Positions 7,401-16,224 are shown, counted from the stretch's first letter. The stretch: 55,740 nucleotides of DNA from CAZTDD01 sp964612675 (GCA_964612675.1 CAZTDD010000033.1:1-55740), one strand, 5' to 3'. Program-made: numbers and translations. Notes: generated by a model not told the origin, from the letters alone.

Positions 7401-10244
7401 AAGGACCAGCTGGATAGGCGCCGTCGAGGTCAGTCCGTCGCCGACTTGTACAACGTCACCATCGATAATGTAGGGAAGGCTTCCCGGTTGCCAGATCGCC
7501 GTCTGGACTATCGAGCCCGGACGGAGCAGGATTCCCGCGTACTGCGTATTGCTTGCACGGCTGCGGGTAACCGCGGGAGAACAAGAAGGAAGCATGGTAA
7601 TCGGATAGGTTACGTGATCGAAGGTGCAGATATCGATCGTTGGAGAGCTCGAATCCAGCACTTTGACTCCAATGGAACAATTGCGGACAACACAACCGGA
7701 TAATGTCATGTCGCTGGAACCGGTAATCTGTAATGCGTCGTCCGTACATTTCTCCAGAATGCTGTCGGCAATTGTGATGTCGGCTCCGTCGACATGAACC
7801 ATGCCGTAATTCTCGACAACTCCATCGGATTCGTAGGACCCCCCGTATTGAATCCGACAGTGTTCCATACGCGAGAGACTGGACGCGCCGGGAGTGAATT
7901 CAATCCGGCCCCAGTCGCCCGGTTCGCCCGATCCCGTCCCGTCGCCGTTGGTGTCGCCGAGCGCATTGTCGTCCGCCAGCGAAGTGAAAACGATTCGGTT
8001 GCCTTGTTCGCCTACGGCGTGTAAGCGGTCATGGACAATGATTCTCGAATTCTTTGATAGTTTGACCACGGTCCCCGGCTCGATAGTCAATGTCACTTCC
8101 GGTGCCGCTTCATCGCCGCCCACGGTGAGGTCTGTTTGATTCAAAATATACGGGATTCCGCATGCCGACCATGTCGCGGACAGGCTAAGGACTCCCTTAT
8201 CGATGACCACGCCCGCGAGCCGCCCGCTGGCGGACAGGTTCTGCAGGACCGGCCTGGTCATCGTGGAGAACTGAACTGCGCATTCGGTGTTTCCCGAAAA
8301 CAGTGAATCGGAAATTTCCGGAGATCCGCTGCCTATTCCCCGGATACCCTTTGCACAAGACTGGAATGTACATTCCGACACCGTAGGGCTTGCATCGTTT
8401 TCCAGTCGCAGCCCCTCGCTCGCACTAGCATAAAAAATACAGTGATCGATCGTTGGATCCGCCCAATCGATTCTGAGCATCCCTAAATCGTTGGCCCCGC
8501 CGAACATGAAGGTGCAGTAAGAAAAAACGGAGGCCATGCTCGTCGACTGGATTTCAATCCGATCCCAATCGCCCTCCGTTGTCGACGTTACTGCGCCGTC
8601 CTGGTTCGTGTCGCCCGCGTTTGAGTCATCTTTGTACGACGTGAAAACCACGCGCTGTGTGTCTGTTCCCTGGGCGTTGACTCGATCTCTCACAACGATA
8701 CGAGCGGAACCGTTCAGCTTCACTACGGTACCGGGCTCGATCCCGAGTGTGATCGGGTCGGTGTTTGCATTTTCGTCTCCGACATTGACCGTCCCTCCAT
8801 CCAACACATAAACAAGTCCCCCCGAGTTCCACGTGCCGCTGTGTGTAATTGTCCCGCCGAGTAATCGAATCGCGTTCAGGCCGTTGGCATTGGCGGTACA
8901 GCTGACAAGGCTCGTTATCATATCGGCGTCGGAAACCACGGCCGCATCTGAATTGCCGACAAATTGGCACTGTGTCAGCAGGGCGGAGCCTGTACCCATG
9001 GCGCGAAGCCCCTGTGTGCTTCTCTCAAAATTGCATGCTGTGAAGACTGCATTGCCGCCTTCACAGCGAACGGCTTCGGAGAGACTGGTCACGAAGTGAC
9101 ACGATTCGAAAGTCGGCGATGTGCTCAATACGCGGACCATGCCGGCGGGGGCGCTGGCCCCGTTTATCGCAGCTCCGCCGTACTTGAACTGACAATGACT
9201 TATCTGAGAGTCGGCGGGCATGGTGCTCATCAGTTCGATTCGTCCCCAATCGCCTGCCGCCGGTTGAGTGTCGTCATCCGCCAGCGTCTGACCGAGCGCT
9301 TCGTCGTCATAGATCGAGGTGATCCGTACCGGCTCTTCGGCCGTACCGTTGATCTTGATGACATCCCACACGACGAATCGAGTCTCTTTCTGACATTTGA
9401 TCACCACCCCCGGCCAGACTGTGAGTTCGATTGGCGCGGTATTCGTAGAATTGTCGCCCACCTGAAATACAGCCTTGTCCAGAACATAAGGAAGCCCTTT
9501 GCAGTTCCAGATGGCGTTCCGAGTCAGGTTTCCGCCTGTGACGAGGATGCCGTTCAAACCGTTGCCGCTTCCCGTGCACCCGAGGAGGTTGGCTGTGGCG
9601 TCTGCGGCTAAACGAACCGCTTCCGCGGTTTGATTGACGAAGGTGTTGTTACGTATACTTGGCGCGGAAGAAGTGTAAACACCGACACCGATCCGGTTTC
9701 CGTCGAATGTACATTCCGAGACTTCGGCACTCGTGTAACCATCGATTCGCAGGCCGTCCGAAACACTGTCCTTGATCGTGCAGCCGTTGATTCGCGGGTT
9801 TCCGCCGTCAATATGGACGCTCCCGAGGTTACTCTGACCGCGTCCGCCGTAACGGATGACGCAATCCGTGAGCCGCGATTCGCTCGATCCGCTTCGGAAA
9901 GCGATACGGTTCCAGTCTCCGGCGGCGGATCGCGTGGCGCTGCCGTCGTTGGTGCTGTCCACGCCGTCCGCTTCGTCATCCTGGAGGCTCGTAAACGTGA
10001 CGTTTTCTGCAACCAGCGTGCCTTCAACAAGAATTTGCCCCCCCATACCGAACAACTTGACCGTCACACCGGGATCGATGCTCAACGTGATACCTCGGGG
10101 GACTGTGACGCTTTGCGTGATCAGAACAGGGCTGTCGTCAAGCGTCCAATTCGCATTGTTTTGAAGCGATCCACTGACAGTAATGGCAGCCGGCGCGCCA
10201 GCCACCGTGCAAATCGCGACCAACGCAAGAATCGTGGATTTCAT
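4476..10244 (-). CDS. Giant secreted multi-module beta-helix protein with Thr-Pro linker
   Basis: A 1922-residue extracellular or surface protein. Order: signal peptide (MKSTILALVAICTVAGAPA); six tandem modules of about 230 residues; a Pro/Thr linker at residues about 1412-1603; and a C-terminal region of about 320 residues that reads as two beta-sandwich domains. Each module opens with a Trp-containing strand and LPYVLD, then VGD...P..L...PGTVVK, then FTSL.DD, GDTNGD and AGDWNRIEF, then C.FRYGG, followed by short right-handed beta-helix rungs. The sixth ends in ENYWGDPTGP, a common end of such helices. The modules may bind or cleave polysaccharide; no lyase active site is evident. ATG 10244 follows GGAGG. 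No sortase or known C-terminal sorting motif is visible, so the mode of surface retention is unknown. Confidence 0.9.
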   Translation of the reverse strand: MKSTILALVAICTVAGAPAAITVSGSLQNNANWTLDDSPVLITQSVTVPRGITLSIDPGVTVKLFGMGGQILVEGTLVAENVTFTSLQDDEADGVDSTNDGSATRSAAGDWNRIAFRSGSSESRLTDCVIRYGGRGQSNLGSVHIDGGNPRINGCTIKDSVSDGLRIDGYTSAEVSECTFDGNRIGVGVYTSSAPSIRNNTFVNQTAEAVRLAADATANLLGCTGSGNGLNGILVTGGNLTRNAIWNCKGLPYVLDKAVFQVGDNSTNTAPIELTVWPGVVIKCQKETRFVVWDVIKINGTAEEPVRITSIYDDEALGQTLADDDTQPAAGDWGRIELMSTMPADSQISHCQFKYGGAAINGASAPAGMVRVLSTSPTFESCHFVTSLSEAVRCEGGNAVFTACNFERSTQGLRAMGTGSALLTQCQFVGNSDAAVVSDADMITSLVSCTANANGLNAIRLLGGTITHSGTWNSGGLVYVLDGGTVNVGDENANTDPITLGIEPGTVVKLNGSARIVVRDRVNAQGTDTQRVVFTSYKDDSNAGDTNQDGAVTSTTEGDWDRIEIQSTSMASVFSYCTFMFGGANDLGMLRIDWADPTIDHCIFYASASEGLRLENDASPTVSECTFQSCAKGIRGIGSGSPEISDSLFSGNTECAVQFSTMTRPVLQNLSASGRLAGVVIDKGVLSLSATWSACGIPYILNQTDLTVGGDEAAPEVTLTIEPGTVVKLSKNSRIIVHDRLHAVGEQGNRIVFTSLADDNALGDTNGDGTGSGEPGDWGRIEFTPGASSLSRMEHCRIQYGGSYESDGVVENYGMVHVDGADITIADSILEKCTDDALQITGSSDMTLSGCVVRNCSIGVKVLDSSSPTIDICTFDHVTYPITMLPSCSPAVTRSRASNTQYAGILLRPGSIVQTAIWQPGSLPYIIDGDVVQVGDGLTSTAPIQLVLQPGTVFKMFGGAQILVEDVLTAIGTVEQPIVFTSLRDDTVMDDSNGDGSASAPEAGDWNRLEFSEDASSTSQMKHCVFRYGGKNVPNESESKGMLLTQVQGAGPLVEDCTLTNSYSEAVRVAGTSTNRISRTKIAKNADAAIRVSGTASPRLDSCLIHGNQGPVADINASSFIDIQNVAAWENGINGISVNAGSIVKSGTWSVTQLPYVMDGVTLTIGDTDPTTSPVTLTLTPGVTVKMAFGSTFVVRDSLRAVGEPDKWINFTSLYDDSIFGDTNNDNDTPSYRGPILGDWNRIEFTEGSSNLSLLQRCVFRYGGNEVGAGSVDRGTIRIVKCAPSVVQCEISNSFSEGIRVEGFASSPTIADCLITQNLRKDGIFVTDQSDPVIRNCAIVNNDWGARTTSNLFVIDARENYWGDPTGPLDTNVKVAERFNDSLGLSNPDSTGDRVSDFIDWSNPLSENPFTPGMTPTHTPTPTQTPSQTPTSSPTPIPPTPTFTDTPTVTPTETLSPTPTPTNTPAPTDTPTATPIVIPTDTPTSTPTSTHTPTLPPTPTESPTPTASMTPTPTLSPTPTLTHTATSTPTPTEAPTDTPTYTPTQTWTPTQTPTLTPTETPLPPTNTPTQTPSPTNTPTPEPTSTFTFTPTPTPKTAPTATPMDGKYGYVDFEGETVSAPKWALGTPNGYAPAAVDIGSIPAGMSVTGDGAMIESNPGQGALLIRTEPIAVGEGPVLIRVEAMASRPGAEIAIAALNSPLDGQMAYFTAASVDLPIGSYRTLLLVYDPPSNEVQLALQSVVPHGTAKPVSVYFDNIEIVPLPAFQRIPVKMDADGSFDQNLSQVVINPLGNTGSVALVPRSVANNAYQLTLFPKDKAANLGVFATTLQDSFPHILLASVEARSVFGQGGTTGMVVTNGYATMGLFVANDTLPTGASDWKRLVVGGQFIRPNPTFPILTVVQNGGPGVASSTMIDNLSLEKAR
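5433..6010 (-). repeat. Low-complexity Thr-Pro linker coding repeat
   Basis: About 580 bases of imperfect GTCGGTGT-like units encode an alternating Thr-Pro linker of roughly 190 residues inside the giant beta-helix protein. The other frames read as Val-Gly or Asp-Thr repeats and are artefacts. Linkers like this separate extracellular modules and are often glycosylated; the DNA is likely prone to copy-number slippage. Confidence 0.9.
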
Positions 10245-11000
10245 CGAGATAACCTCCAGAGGGCGGGGAATGAGTCAGACTGAGCCGAGCAACCGGAATC
10301 AGATAGAACTCCCCGACCCGCATGATTTCGTGGCACAACACGGTGGAATCCAGGTGACCGGCGCAACGGAAGGCGCAACATCGGCGCAAATGAATAAAGG
10401 GCGGAACAAGCACCCAAGGCCGGATTCCCTCGCGACCGCTTTGTGCTTACTGCCGCCCCCGCTGTGGGCAATGCATATTCAGACAATTTCAGACAATGCC
10501 ATCAATAAACGGACCTAGTATAGCGTAAAACACTCAATTCCGCACACCCCTCGGCGACTTTTTCTTTGGGAGCAATATCCGATAGCAAGTCCCTCGCCGG
10601 AGCAGCGCGCAACAACAGGGAGAAATCTATTTGTTCTTTCTCGACAAGCCGAGCGTATACTACACGACTCCTCAGAATCCGTCCTGGACAAGAGTCTCGC
10701 CGTCTGTTTGTGCGTTAAGTCGTGTTCCTACAAGAATTTGGAGAGACCTTTTCTTTGCGGACGGGAGCTGTATCGTTATTGAGGTTCCTTTCATTGCTAA
10801 TTGAAGAGGAGGTGATGTTTTTCCCTTGCTACAGATCTAGCGTGTCTGATACGTCTGTTTTCTTGGGGCGTGATGAACACCTTTGTGTAAAGAAACCAGG
10901 ATCGCTAAAAACACGGCCCGGACAGTGCGCGACATAACAGTTGTGGCAGTCTGTGGGAAAGCAACCCCCTTTTCTCATTCCTGACTTGGAGGATAACAAT
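10245..11000. other. Intergenic region between two divergent secreted-protein genes
   Basis: This 756-base gap separates the two beta-helix genes. It must hold both promoters. A TATACT hexamer at 10656-10661 with a weak TTGTTC 19 bases upstream is the only -10-like element I can point to on the plus strand, which would imply a leader of about 330 bases for the gene at 11001. A consensus-like GGAGGTGATG at 10809-10818 precedes a 40-codon open frame without recognisable content. No riboswitch or other RNA was recognised. Confidence 0.5.
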
Positions 11001-12686
11001 ATGGTCAGAATCTCTTTCGCAGTATTTGCGGCTTTGGCCGTTCTCGTTGCCGCTCCGGCGGCATGGTCGGTCAGCGTTGAAGTGAACAAATCCGGAGACG
11101 ACAGCGTTGCCGGTGGTCCGTATCTCACGATCCAAGCGGCCATCGACTATTGTCAGTCAGCTGATGACGGTGAGGACGTTGTCACAATTACCGACAGCGG
11201 TCTTTATGAAGAGAATTTTTGGATCGGTGCCGAAGAGGAGAACATTGCGCCGGTTCATCTTACGTCTAACCAGACAGGAGATGACCGTCCAGTGATTTCG
11301 CCCCTCGAAGCGTACGGCCCGTTTCTCGAAACGCAGCGGGATGACCGAATGGCCGGTACGGCAATCACGTCCAATGAGAGCATGCTCTCGAACGTCATCC
11401 TGGAATCGAACCCCGATTTAGGAACCGGCGATGGTGCGTCGGCTCTTCATCTCGAAGCGAATGGTGCGATCATCGAAAACGTTCTCATCCGCCCGAGGGC
11501 GGGAACTTCCGGAGTCACAAAGTATCCGAACTCTGGAATCTTTTTGTCCCAAGAGGGTTTCGGAGGAGTTCCGGAACCGGATGGACGGATGTGCGACGAT
11601 GTTGTAATCCGCAACTGTCATTTCATCGGTGTCGCAACCGACGGCCAGGCCGAACCGACTATGGATATGCCGGATGGCTATCTGCTCTCGGCTGAAAACG
11701 GCCAATTTGCCACATTCGCTCGATGCGATGCGTTTACTGACGCGGATGATATGATCATCGACGTACTCTTCGACAACTGTCGCTTCGAGTACTCCTATGA
11801 TGCCGGATTGTTCCCTTCGAATCGCGGCAGTTCCGGACTCGGAGCCATCAACTGGACCATGCGCGACTGTTACTTTGACTCGTTCGGAAAATTCGCGGTC
11901 CGCAGCCGTGGGGTCAACCTCACCGTGGAGCGCAGCATCTTCAGCCGAACCAATCAGGGGAACCACGGAGACGGCGAGAATTCCGCCGTCGCTCAGCAGA
12001 CACAGGGTGGCAATTCACCGGACACCACAGTCTCCAATTGTCTCTTCGTGAACTGTGGTGGTGTATACGCCAAGAAGCCGTATTACGGTGGTGTTCGCAA
12101 CCACAGCGGCGGGTTTGTGCATGTCAATCATTGTACCTTCGATCTCTGCAATACCGGTGTCTCGACAGGAAACGGCGAAGAGACAATCGTCAGCAATTGT
12201 ATCTTCAACCGAATTGGCTACAACCAGGCGCCGGCAATATGGTATGAAGGCTTTCCGCCTGAAACCGACGAACCGTTCCCGACCTGGGAATCGGAGAACT
12301 TCGACGCCGGGTGGGTTGCTGTATTCAACAACCCGAACGACATGCCGTTCGTCGTGAACAACTGCATCGTCAACGACCTTGCGAACGAAGACACGGCTGG
12401 CTGGGAAGAGGTGACCGAGTTGAATGGAACTCGTCTGTATGCAGGATTCCCCGGCGACTCGGACACAGTCATTCGCGATGATCCGGGATTCGCGAACACG
12501 GATGTGGCGGCGGATGATCCCTACGTATTGGCGGAAGGATCGCCTGCAGTGGACATCGCAGTCGATGCCGAACCGGCCCCGGGCGACATGGACGTTGACG
12601 GCGACGCGCGTGTTGTTGGCGGCGCTGCCGATGTCGGTTGCCAAGAGCTGGCAGGCGCAGGTATTCGTGAGTGGTCGTTATTCTAA
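11001..12686 (+). CDS. Secreted parallel beta-helix protein with C-terminal GxGIxxWSLF motif
   Basis: A 561-residue exported protein. ATG 11001 lies nine bases after GGAG and opens a clear signal peptide (MVRISFAVFAALAVLVAAPAA). The body is a right-handed beta-helix: it begins with YLTIQAAIDYC, the usual capping strand of pectate-lyase-like folds, and continues with Asn/Cys-rich rungs such as VIRNCHF, VNHCTF and VSNCIF. Near the end DMDVDGDARVVGGAADVGC matches the D-DG-x-R...G...DVG signature that closes many surface beta-helix proteins (choice-of-anchor type). The final residues AGAGIREWSLF resemble the end of the unrelated CBM9-like protein at 49232. It appears monocistronic, with a strong terminator 50 bases downstream. 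The substrate is unknown. Confidence 0.88.
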   Translation: MVRISFAVFAALAVLVAAPAAWSVSVEVNKSGDDSVAGGPYLTIQAAIDYCQSADDGEDVVTITDSGLYEENFWIGAEEENIAPVHLTSNQTGDDRPVISPLEAYGPFLETQRDDRMAGTAITSNESMLSNVILESNPDLGTGDGASALHLEANGAIIENVLIRPRAGTSGVTKYPNSGIFLSQEGFGGVPEPDGRMCDDVVIRNCHFIGVATDGQAEPTMDMPDGYLLSAENGQFATFARCDAFTDADDMIIDVLFDNCRFEYSYDAGLFPSNRGSSGLGAINWTMRDCYFDSFGKFAVRSRGVNLTVERSIFSRTNQGNHGDGENSAVAQQTQGGNSPDTTVSNCLFVNCGGVYAKKPYYGGVRNHSGGFVHVNHCTFDLCNTGVSTGNGEETIVSNCIFNRIGYNQAPAIWYEGFPPETDEPFPTWESENFDAGWVAVFNNPNDMPFVVNNCIVNDLANEDTAGWEEVTELNGTRLYAGFPGDSDTVIRDDPGFANTDVAADDPYVLAEGSPAVDIAVDAEPAPGDMDVDGDARVVGGAADVGCQELAGAGIREWSLF

Positions 12687-12734
12687 GTTGACTTACTTAA
12701 TGTGTAGTGAGCTTCGGCTCACCGATTGACAGTA

Positions 12735-12776
12735 AATAAGGGGCGCAGTCTTTTGGGTGCGCCCCTTATTCTTTCT
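12735..12776 (+). terminator. Rho-independent terminator after the beta-helix gene
   Basis: A perfect 13-base stem (AATAAGGGGCGCA with its complement at 12758-12770) encloses a 10-base loop and is followed by CTTTCT, 48 bases after the stop codon at 12686. Confidence 0.85.
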
Positions 12777-12884
12777 ACGCTCAGACAAAACTGAGAACAA
12801 GAATAGACCGGGTGTGATTCAGCCACTCTTCTTTGCCTCTCCGGATCTCCAGAATCGTGAGTCAATTGTCTCCCCAAGCCCGAC

Positions 12885-13064
12885 GCCGTCGCAAAAAGTC
12901 GTCGGGATGCGAATTTCAACCCCCTCCTAACCTCCCCCGATCTTCGGGGGAGGAAAAAGAAACGAGCGTGTCTGCAGCGCTTTCTCCCCCAAGCCTGGGG
13001 GAGATTCAAGAGGGGGTTGAACACTTCTCTATCGTTACCCCTCGCGACTTTTTGCGATGGCGTC
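12885..13064. repeat. Palindromic MITE-like dispersed element
   Basis: A stretch of about 180 bases whose two ends mirror each other: GCCGTCGCAAAAAGTCG at the left and CGACTTTTTGCGATGGC at the right. Inner mirrored blocks are TTCAACCCCCTC against GAGGGGGTTGAA, and two nested hairpins built on CCTCCCCCGA-TCGGGGGAGG and TCTCCCCCAAG-CTGGGGGAGA. No coding frame of substance is present. Related end blocks occur at 22801-23157 and 49369-49425, so this is one member of a dispersed family. The rest of the gap from 12687 to 13126 holds only the terminator. Confidence 0.75.
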
Positions 13065-13126
13065 CCGCTTGGGGAAGAAGACCAAGACGCATTTTCCCGG
13101 TCGCTTACCAACCTGCGTGACTGGAC

Positions 13127-14028
13127 TTATGTATCGTGATTTAAAGTCGGTTGATAGCTGTTGTAGTGACCGATCAGGTAACAAATCGGAATCACCAGCG
13201 GACAGTAGCTGTGAGGCCACAGGGCGGTTCCCACGGTGACGATCCCAATCAATGCCACATATGTCGACTCTCGGTGCCTATACATGACGGCGGTTACAAG
13301 ACAGAGAAATGAAGTTAATAGGATACTGCCCGTCGTTCCGAGATACTTGACCGGCGACGGACAGGCAAAGAAACGGTCCGATACTTCCGGCATGAATCGC
13401 AAATACTCGACAAACCATGGAACATGAACTACAGCGGGGAGACATCCAATACATCCACCGAGAAACGCCCACGGCCCGAACGCAACGCCGACAAAAGGTA
13501 TCAGGAGACCGAACGTGGGTTTGATAGCCGATGTAATCCCCACAGCGAGACCGCGATAGAACGGTCGTCGTCCCATCCCAACGGCGAGAATGCCGCACAG
13601 AAGCGGCGTCACCTGTCCGTAATGGACTGCGTCGTGGGCGGGGAGCCAGATCGATGCTGCGATCGCACACCCAGCAAGCCAGACCGGTATACACCATACC
13701 CGTAGGCTGCGATTCCGATTGCTGTCCATATCCAATACCCTGTTTGGTATCTAAACGGTGCCAGAGGAATCAGAAGAAGCGCCAGCGGCGGCGGATAGAT
13801 ATACCACCACCCCTCTGCGTAAGGAGATTTGCCGTGAAGAATCGACCGTGATGCGTCGATGTAGTACCGATAGTCGGTTCCTGGCGTCCCGGATCGAACG
13901 ATCCAAGTCTGTGTCGCCGCGTAAGCGAGAAGTAATGAGATCAGCAGAATCAGTACGACCGGGTGGAGACACCACCGCTTGGTGTCGCTTTTTTTTGCAT
14001 AGTCTGAGTGTTTGTCAGATTCTTCCAT
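13127..14028 (-). pseudogene. Frameshifted GT87/DUF2029-type membrane glycosyltransferase
   Basis: Two overlapping minus-strand frames together make one protein of the polyprenyl-phosphate-sugar-dependent mannosyltransferase (GT87) type. The first part, from ATG 14028, has a membrane helix (HPVVLILLISLLLAYAA) and the family start DYRYYIDASRSILHGKSPY followed by YIYPPPLALLLIPL. The second part, in another frame and ending at 13127, continues with W-x-x-H-x-x-x-H-Y-G-Q-V-T-P-L, the usual H-x-GQ-x-x-L region, and several hydrophobic helices. The switch lies at about 13650-13720. Either the gene is broken or one base is wrong in the assembly. At about 300 residues even the joined product is shorter than typical members (near 400), so the C-terminus may also be lost. 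Downstream lies the palindromic repeat, upstream another repeat. Confidence 0.7.
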
Positions 14029-14101
14029 TCGAGAGAAACGGTCTCCCGGAAACCCCGGACTGGCGGTGCCGGTAATTTGAAGAAGCGACGTGGGAATCTC
14101 G

Positions 14102-14211
14102 CCGTTGAATCGGACAAAACGAGATGGCCACGCTTCGCTCGCCATGACGGCAACGGGGACCGCGTTTTCTTCCTCAAATCACCGGCCTCGCCAGCCTGGG
14201 GCTCGCGATGA
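14102..14211. repeat. Composite dispersed intergenic repeat, including copy 2 of the 8-55 repeat
   Basis: The block at about 14123-14153 (reverse complement GTCATGGCGAGCGAAGCGTGG, then CCATCTCGT) matches a repeat I remember as widespread between genes in many unrelated bacteria. It is followed at 14164-14211 by a near-identical copy of the 48-base sequence that overlaps the epimerase end at 8-55. The region 14029-14280 has no other content. Confidence 0.7.
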
Positions 14212-14280
14212 CGAGAAGTCACTTTATACCTTCGACATACCTTCGACGACGCTGGGGCTTCGTGCCTCTACGGCTTCCTT

Positions 14281-15120
14281 TTACGCAGCAAACTTGCGCA
14301 AGAACGCCAGGCTGTCTGTTGCCAGATCATCCGAACTGGGTGCGAACGCACGCCAGATCGAGGCCGCCGCCGCAATCTCTTCAATTGCGGAGTGGAATGA
14401 TTCCAGCACAACCCACCCGTCATATCCCATTTCCTTCAGCGTCCTGGCCATGCCATCCCAGTCCACGTGGCCTGTACCTACCGGCCCCCGGTCGTTTTCG
14501 CTGGCGTGGAAGTGATAGAGCTTATCCCCAAGCGACTTGAGCGACTCCACCGGGTGTTTTTCCTCGATATTGGTGTGGAATGTGTCGAAATGGACACCAA
14601 ATGCGTCGATACCCACGTCAGAAACCAGGCGATGAGCGTCGGAGATCGTGTTAATGAAATAGGTTTCAAAACGATTCAGCGGCTCCAACGCGATGCGTAC
14701 CCCGGCTGATTCCGCGGTCGGCCCGACCTTTTGAAGGCAATCGACACACCAACGCCACTCCTCATCGGTTCGGCCTCGGCCGACAAGATGACCGACCGGG
14801 GAGTAATTGGGGCCGCAAATCACTTCCGCACCGATATTGTCAGCCAACTCGACCATCGTTTTCAGATAATCGACTCCGCGCTGACGGGCCTCGATATCCG
14901 GGTCGATCAGACTCGAATCCGGCGGCATGACCGAACAGATGTTACATCCCATCCCGGTATCGTCGAGCGCCTTCTTCACCGATTTGGCCGTGACATTCTT
15001 CGGAGCAAAAACCGGTAGTTCAACCCCGTCATAGCCGAGTGCCGCGACACGCTCGATCAACGGAATATTCTCGTCGGAGAAACCTCCGCACCAAAGCAAT
15101 AGGTTAACGCCGATCTTCAT
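14281..15120 (-). CDS. Sugar epimerase of the D-tagatose/D-psicose 3-epimerase fold
   Basis: A TIM-barrel sugar (phosphate) isomerase/epimerase, 279 residues, the usual length for ketose 3-epimerases. The metal site expected of the D-tagatose 3-epimerase group is visible: Glu in ALEPLNRFE, Asp/His in VHFDTFHTNIEE, His in YHFHASENDRG and Glu near the end in WVVLESF; GTGHVDW follows as in that group. Substrate is unknown; a ketose or keto-cyclitol is plausible from the neighbours. It is the last gene of a leftward group of five (19683 to 14281), 21 bases after the zinc dehydrogenase gene. ATG 15120 has a modest AAAAGG site. Confidence 0.85.
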   Translation of the reverse strand: MKIGVNLLLWCGGFSDENIPLIERVAALGYDGVELPVFAPKNVTAKSVKKALDDTGMGCNICSVMPPDSSLIDPDIEARQRGVDYLKTMVELADNIGAEVICGPNYSPVGHLVGRGRTDEEWRWCVDCLQKVGPTAESAGVRIALEPLNRFETYFINTISDAHRLVSDVGIDAFGVHFDTFHTNIEEKHPVESLKSLGDKLYHFHASENDRGPVGTGHVDWDGMARTLKEMGYDGWVVLESFHSAIEEIAAAASIWRAFAPSSDDLATDSLAFLRKFAA

Positions 15121-15141
15121 AATGCACCTTTTCTGTTTGAT

Positions 15142-16224
15142 TTAGGGTGTGATAACCACTTTCATCGCGCCGTCCGACCGGTCCCGGACTTTTTCCAGAC
15201 CGTCGACCATTTCATCCAACTTGAACGTGTGGCTGATCAGCGGTTTCGCGTCCACCATGCCGCTGCCGAGCGCCTCTAATGCGGCGGGCCAAACCAGGGG
15301 AGCGAGCCACGAAAACCGGATCGTCTTGTCCCAGAGAATGGAGGCCAACGCCGGCACTTTGACGACCGCCTGATCGGAAGGGAGGCCGAAATAGACGACT
15401 CGCGACCGCCTGCCGCTGACCTCAAGGGCGGCCTCCATGGCTTCAACCGCGCCTGTCGGGGTGATTACTGCATCGGCGAACTTGCCGTCCGTAAGTTCGC
15501 CAATTTTCGCTTTCAAGTCGGACACGTAGTAAGGGGATGAAGAATCGGCAACATTGAATACATGATCCGCACCCACTTTCTTGCCGTTCTCCAGACGGTA
15601 GTCATCGCCCTTCGCGCCGGTAAGAACAACCGTCCCGGCTCCGTTTCGTTTTGCAAGCTGGACCATGAACGAGCCGATAACTCCGGGGCCCATCACGATG
15701 CAAAAATCGCCTTGCCCGATGTCCATGTTCTGGATACCGTAGCTGCCGCATGCGAGCGGTTCGGTCAATGCCGCCTGCTCGAACGAGACGCCCTCGGGGA
15801 TTTTGTGGACGCCCGTGTAGTGTGAAACGCAATACTCCGCGAATCCGCCGTTCGTTGAAACACCAAGCACGCCCTTGTTCTCGCAGAGATTCACCTGGCC
15901 CTTTTTACAGAGGTAGCAGGCGTTGCAATATTGAACGGGATCGAGAACCACCCGATCCCCCGGTTTGAAGAGACCTTTGCTCTTCGGGATTTCGCCGACA
16001 TCGGCCACTTCGCCGGAGAATTCGTGCCCGAGAATCAATGGGCCTTTTCCGCTCTCGGTTTCGAGCGAGCTGGCTCCGTAATAATAGGCGACATCCGATC
16101 CGCAGATCCCGCAGGCTTTTACCCGCACGAGGATCTGATCCGGTTCCATTTTCGGGATGTCGACCTCTTCGAGTTTCATGTTTTCCGGTTCGTAGAAAAC
16201 TTGTGCGCGCATTTTATCGGCCAT
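15142..16224 (-). CDS. Zinc-dependent polyol/sugar alcohol dehydrogenase (MDR family)
   Basis: A cytoplasmic medium-chain dehydrogenase, 360 residues, most like sorbitol/threonine dehydrogenases, expected to oxidise a sugar alcohol or keto-sugar with NAD(P). Catalytic zinc ligands are C41 in CGICGSD and H67/E68 in GHEFSGEV. All four structural-zinc cysteines are present (C100, C103, C106, C114). The cofactor domain has VMGPGVIGSFMVQLAKRNGA; the glycine motif reads GPGVIG. ATG 16224 has an ideal GAAGGAGA site. Its place between two sugar isomerase genes suggests it feeds or drains a keto-sugar intermediate. The exact substrate cannot be read from the sequence. Confidence 0.88.
   Translation of the reverse strand: MADKMRAQVFYEPENMKLEEVDIPKMEPDQILVRVKACGICGSDVAYYYGASSLETESGKGPLILGHEFSGEVADVGEIPKSKGLFKPGDRVVLDPVQYCNACYLCKKGQVNLCENKGVLGVSTNGGFAEYCVSHYTGVHKIPEGVSFEQAALTEPLACGSYGIQNMDIGQGDFCIVMGPGVIGSFMVQLAKRNGAGTVVLTGAKGDDYRLENGKKVGADHVFNVADSSSPYYVSDLKAKIGELTDGKFADAVITPTGAVEAMEAALEVSGRRSRVVYFGLPSDQAVVKVPALASILWDKTIRFSWLAPLVWPAALEALGSGMVDAKPLISHTFKLDEMVDGLEKVRDRSDGAMKVVITP

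Noticed and set aside
10815..10937. 40-codon open frame after GGAGGTG
   Set aside because: The ribosome site is too close to the ATG and the product shows no signal peptide, motif or composition of a real small protein; it could still be a leader peptide.
12885..13064. CRISPR array or rRNA-like structure at the repeat cluster
   Set aside because: The repeats are inverted and not regularly spaced direct repeats, and no cas gene is near.
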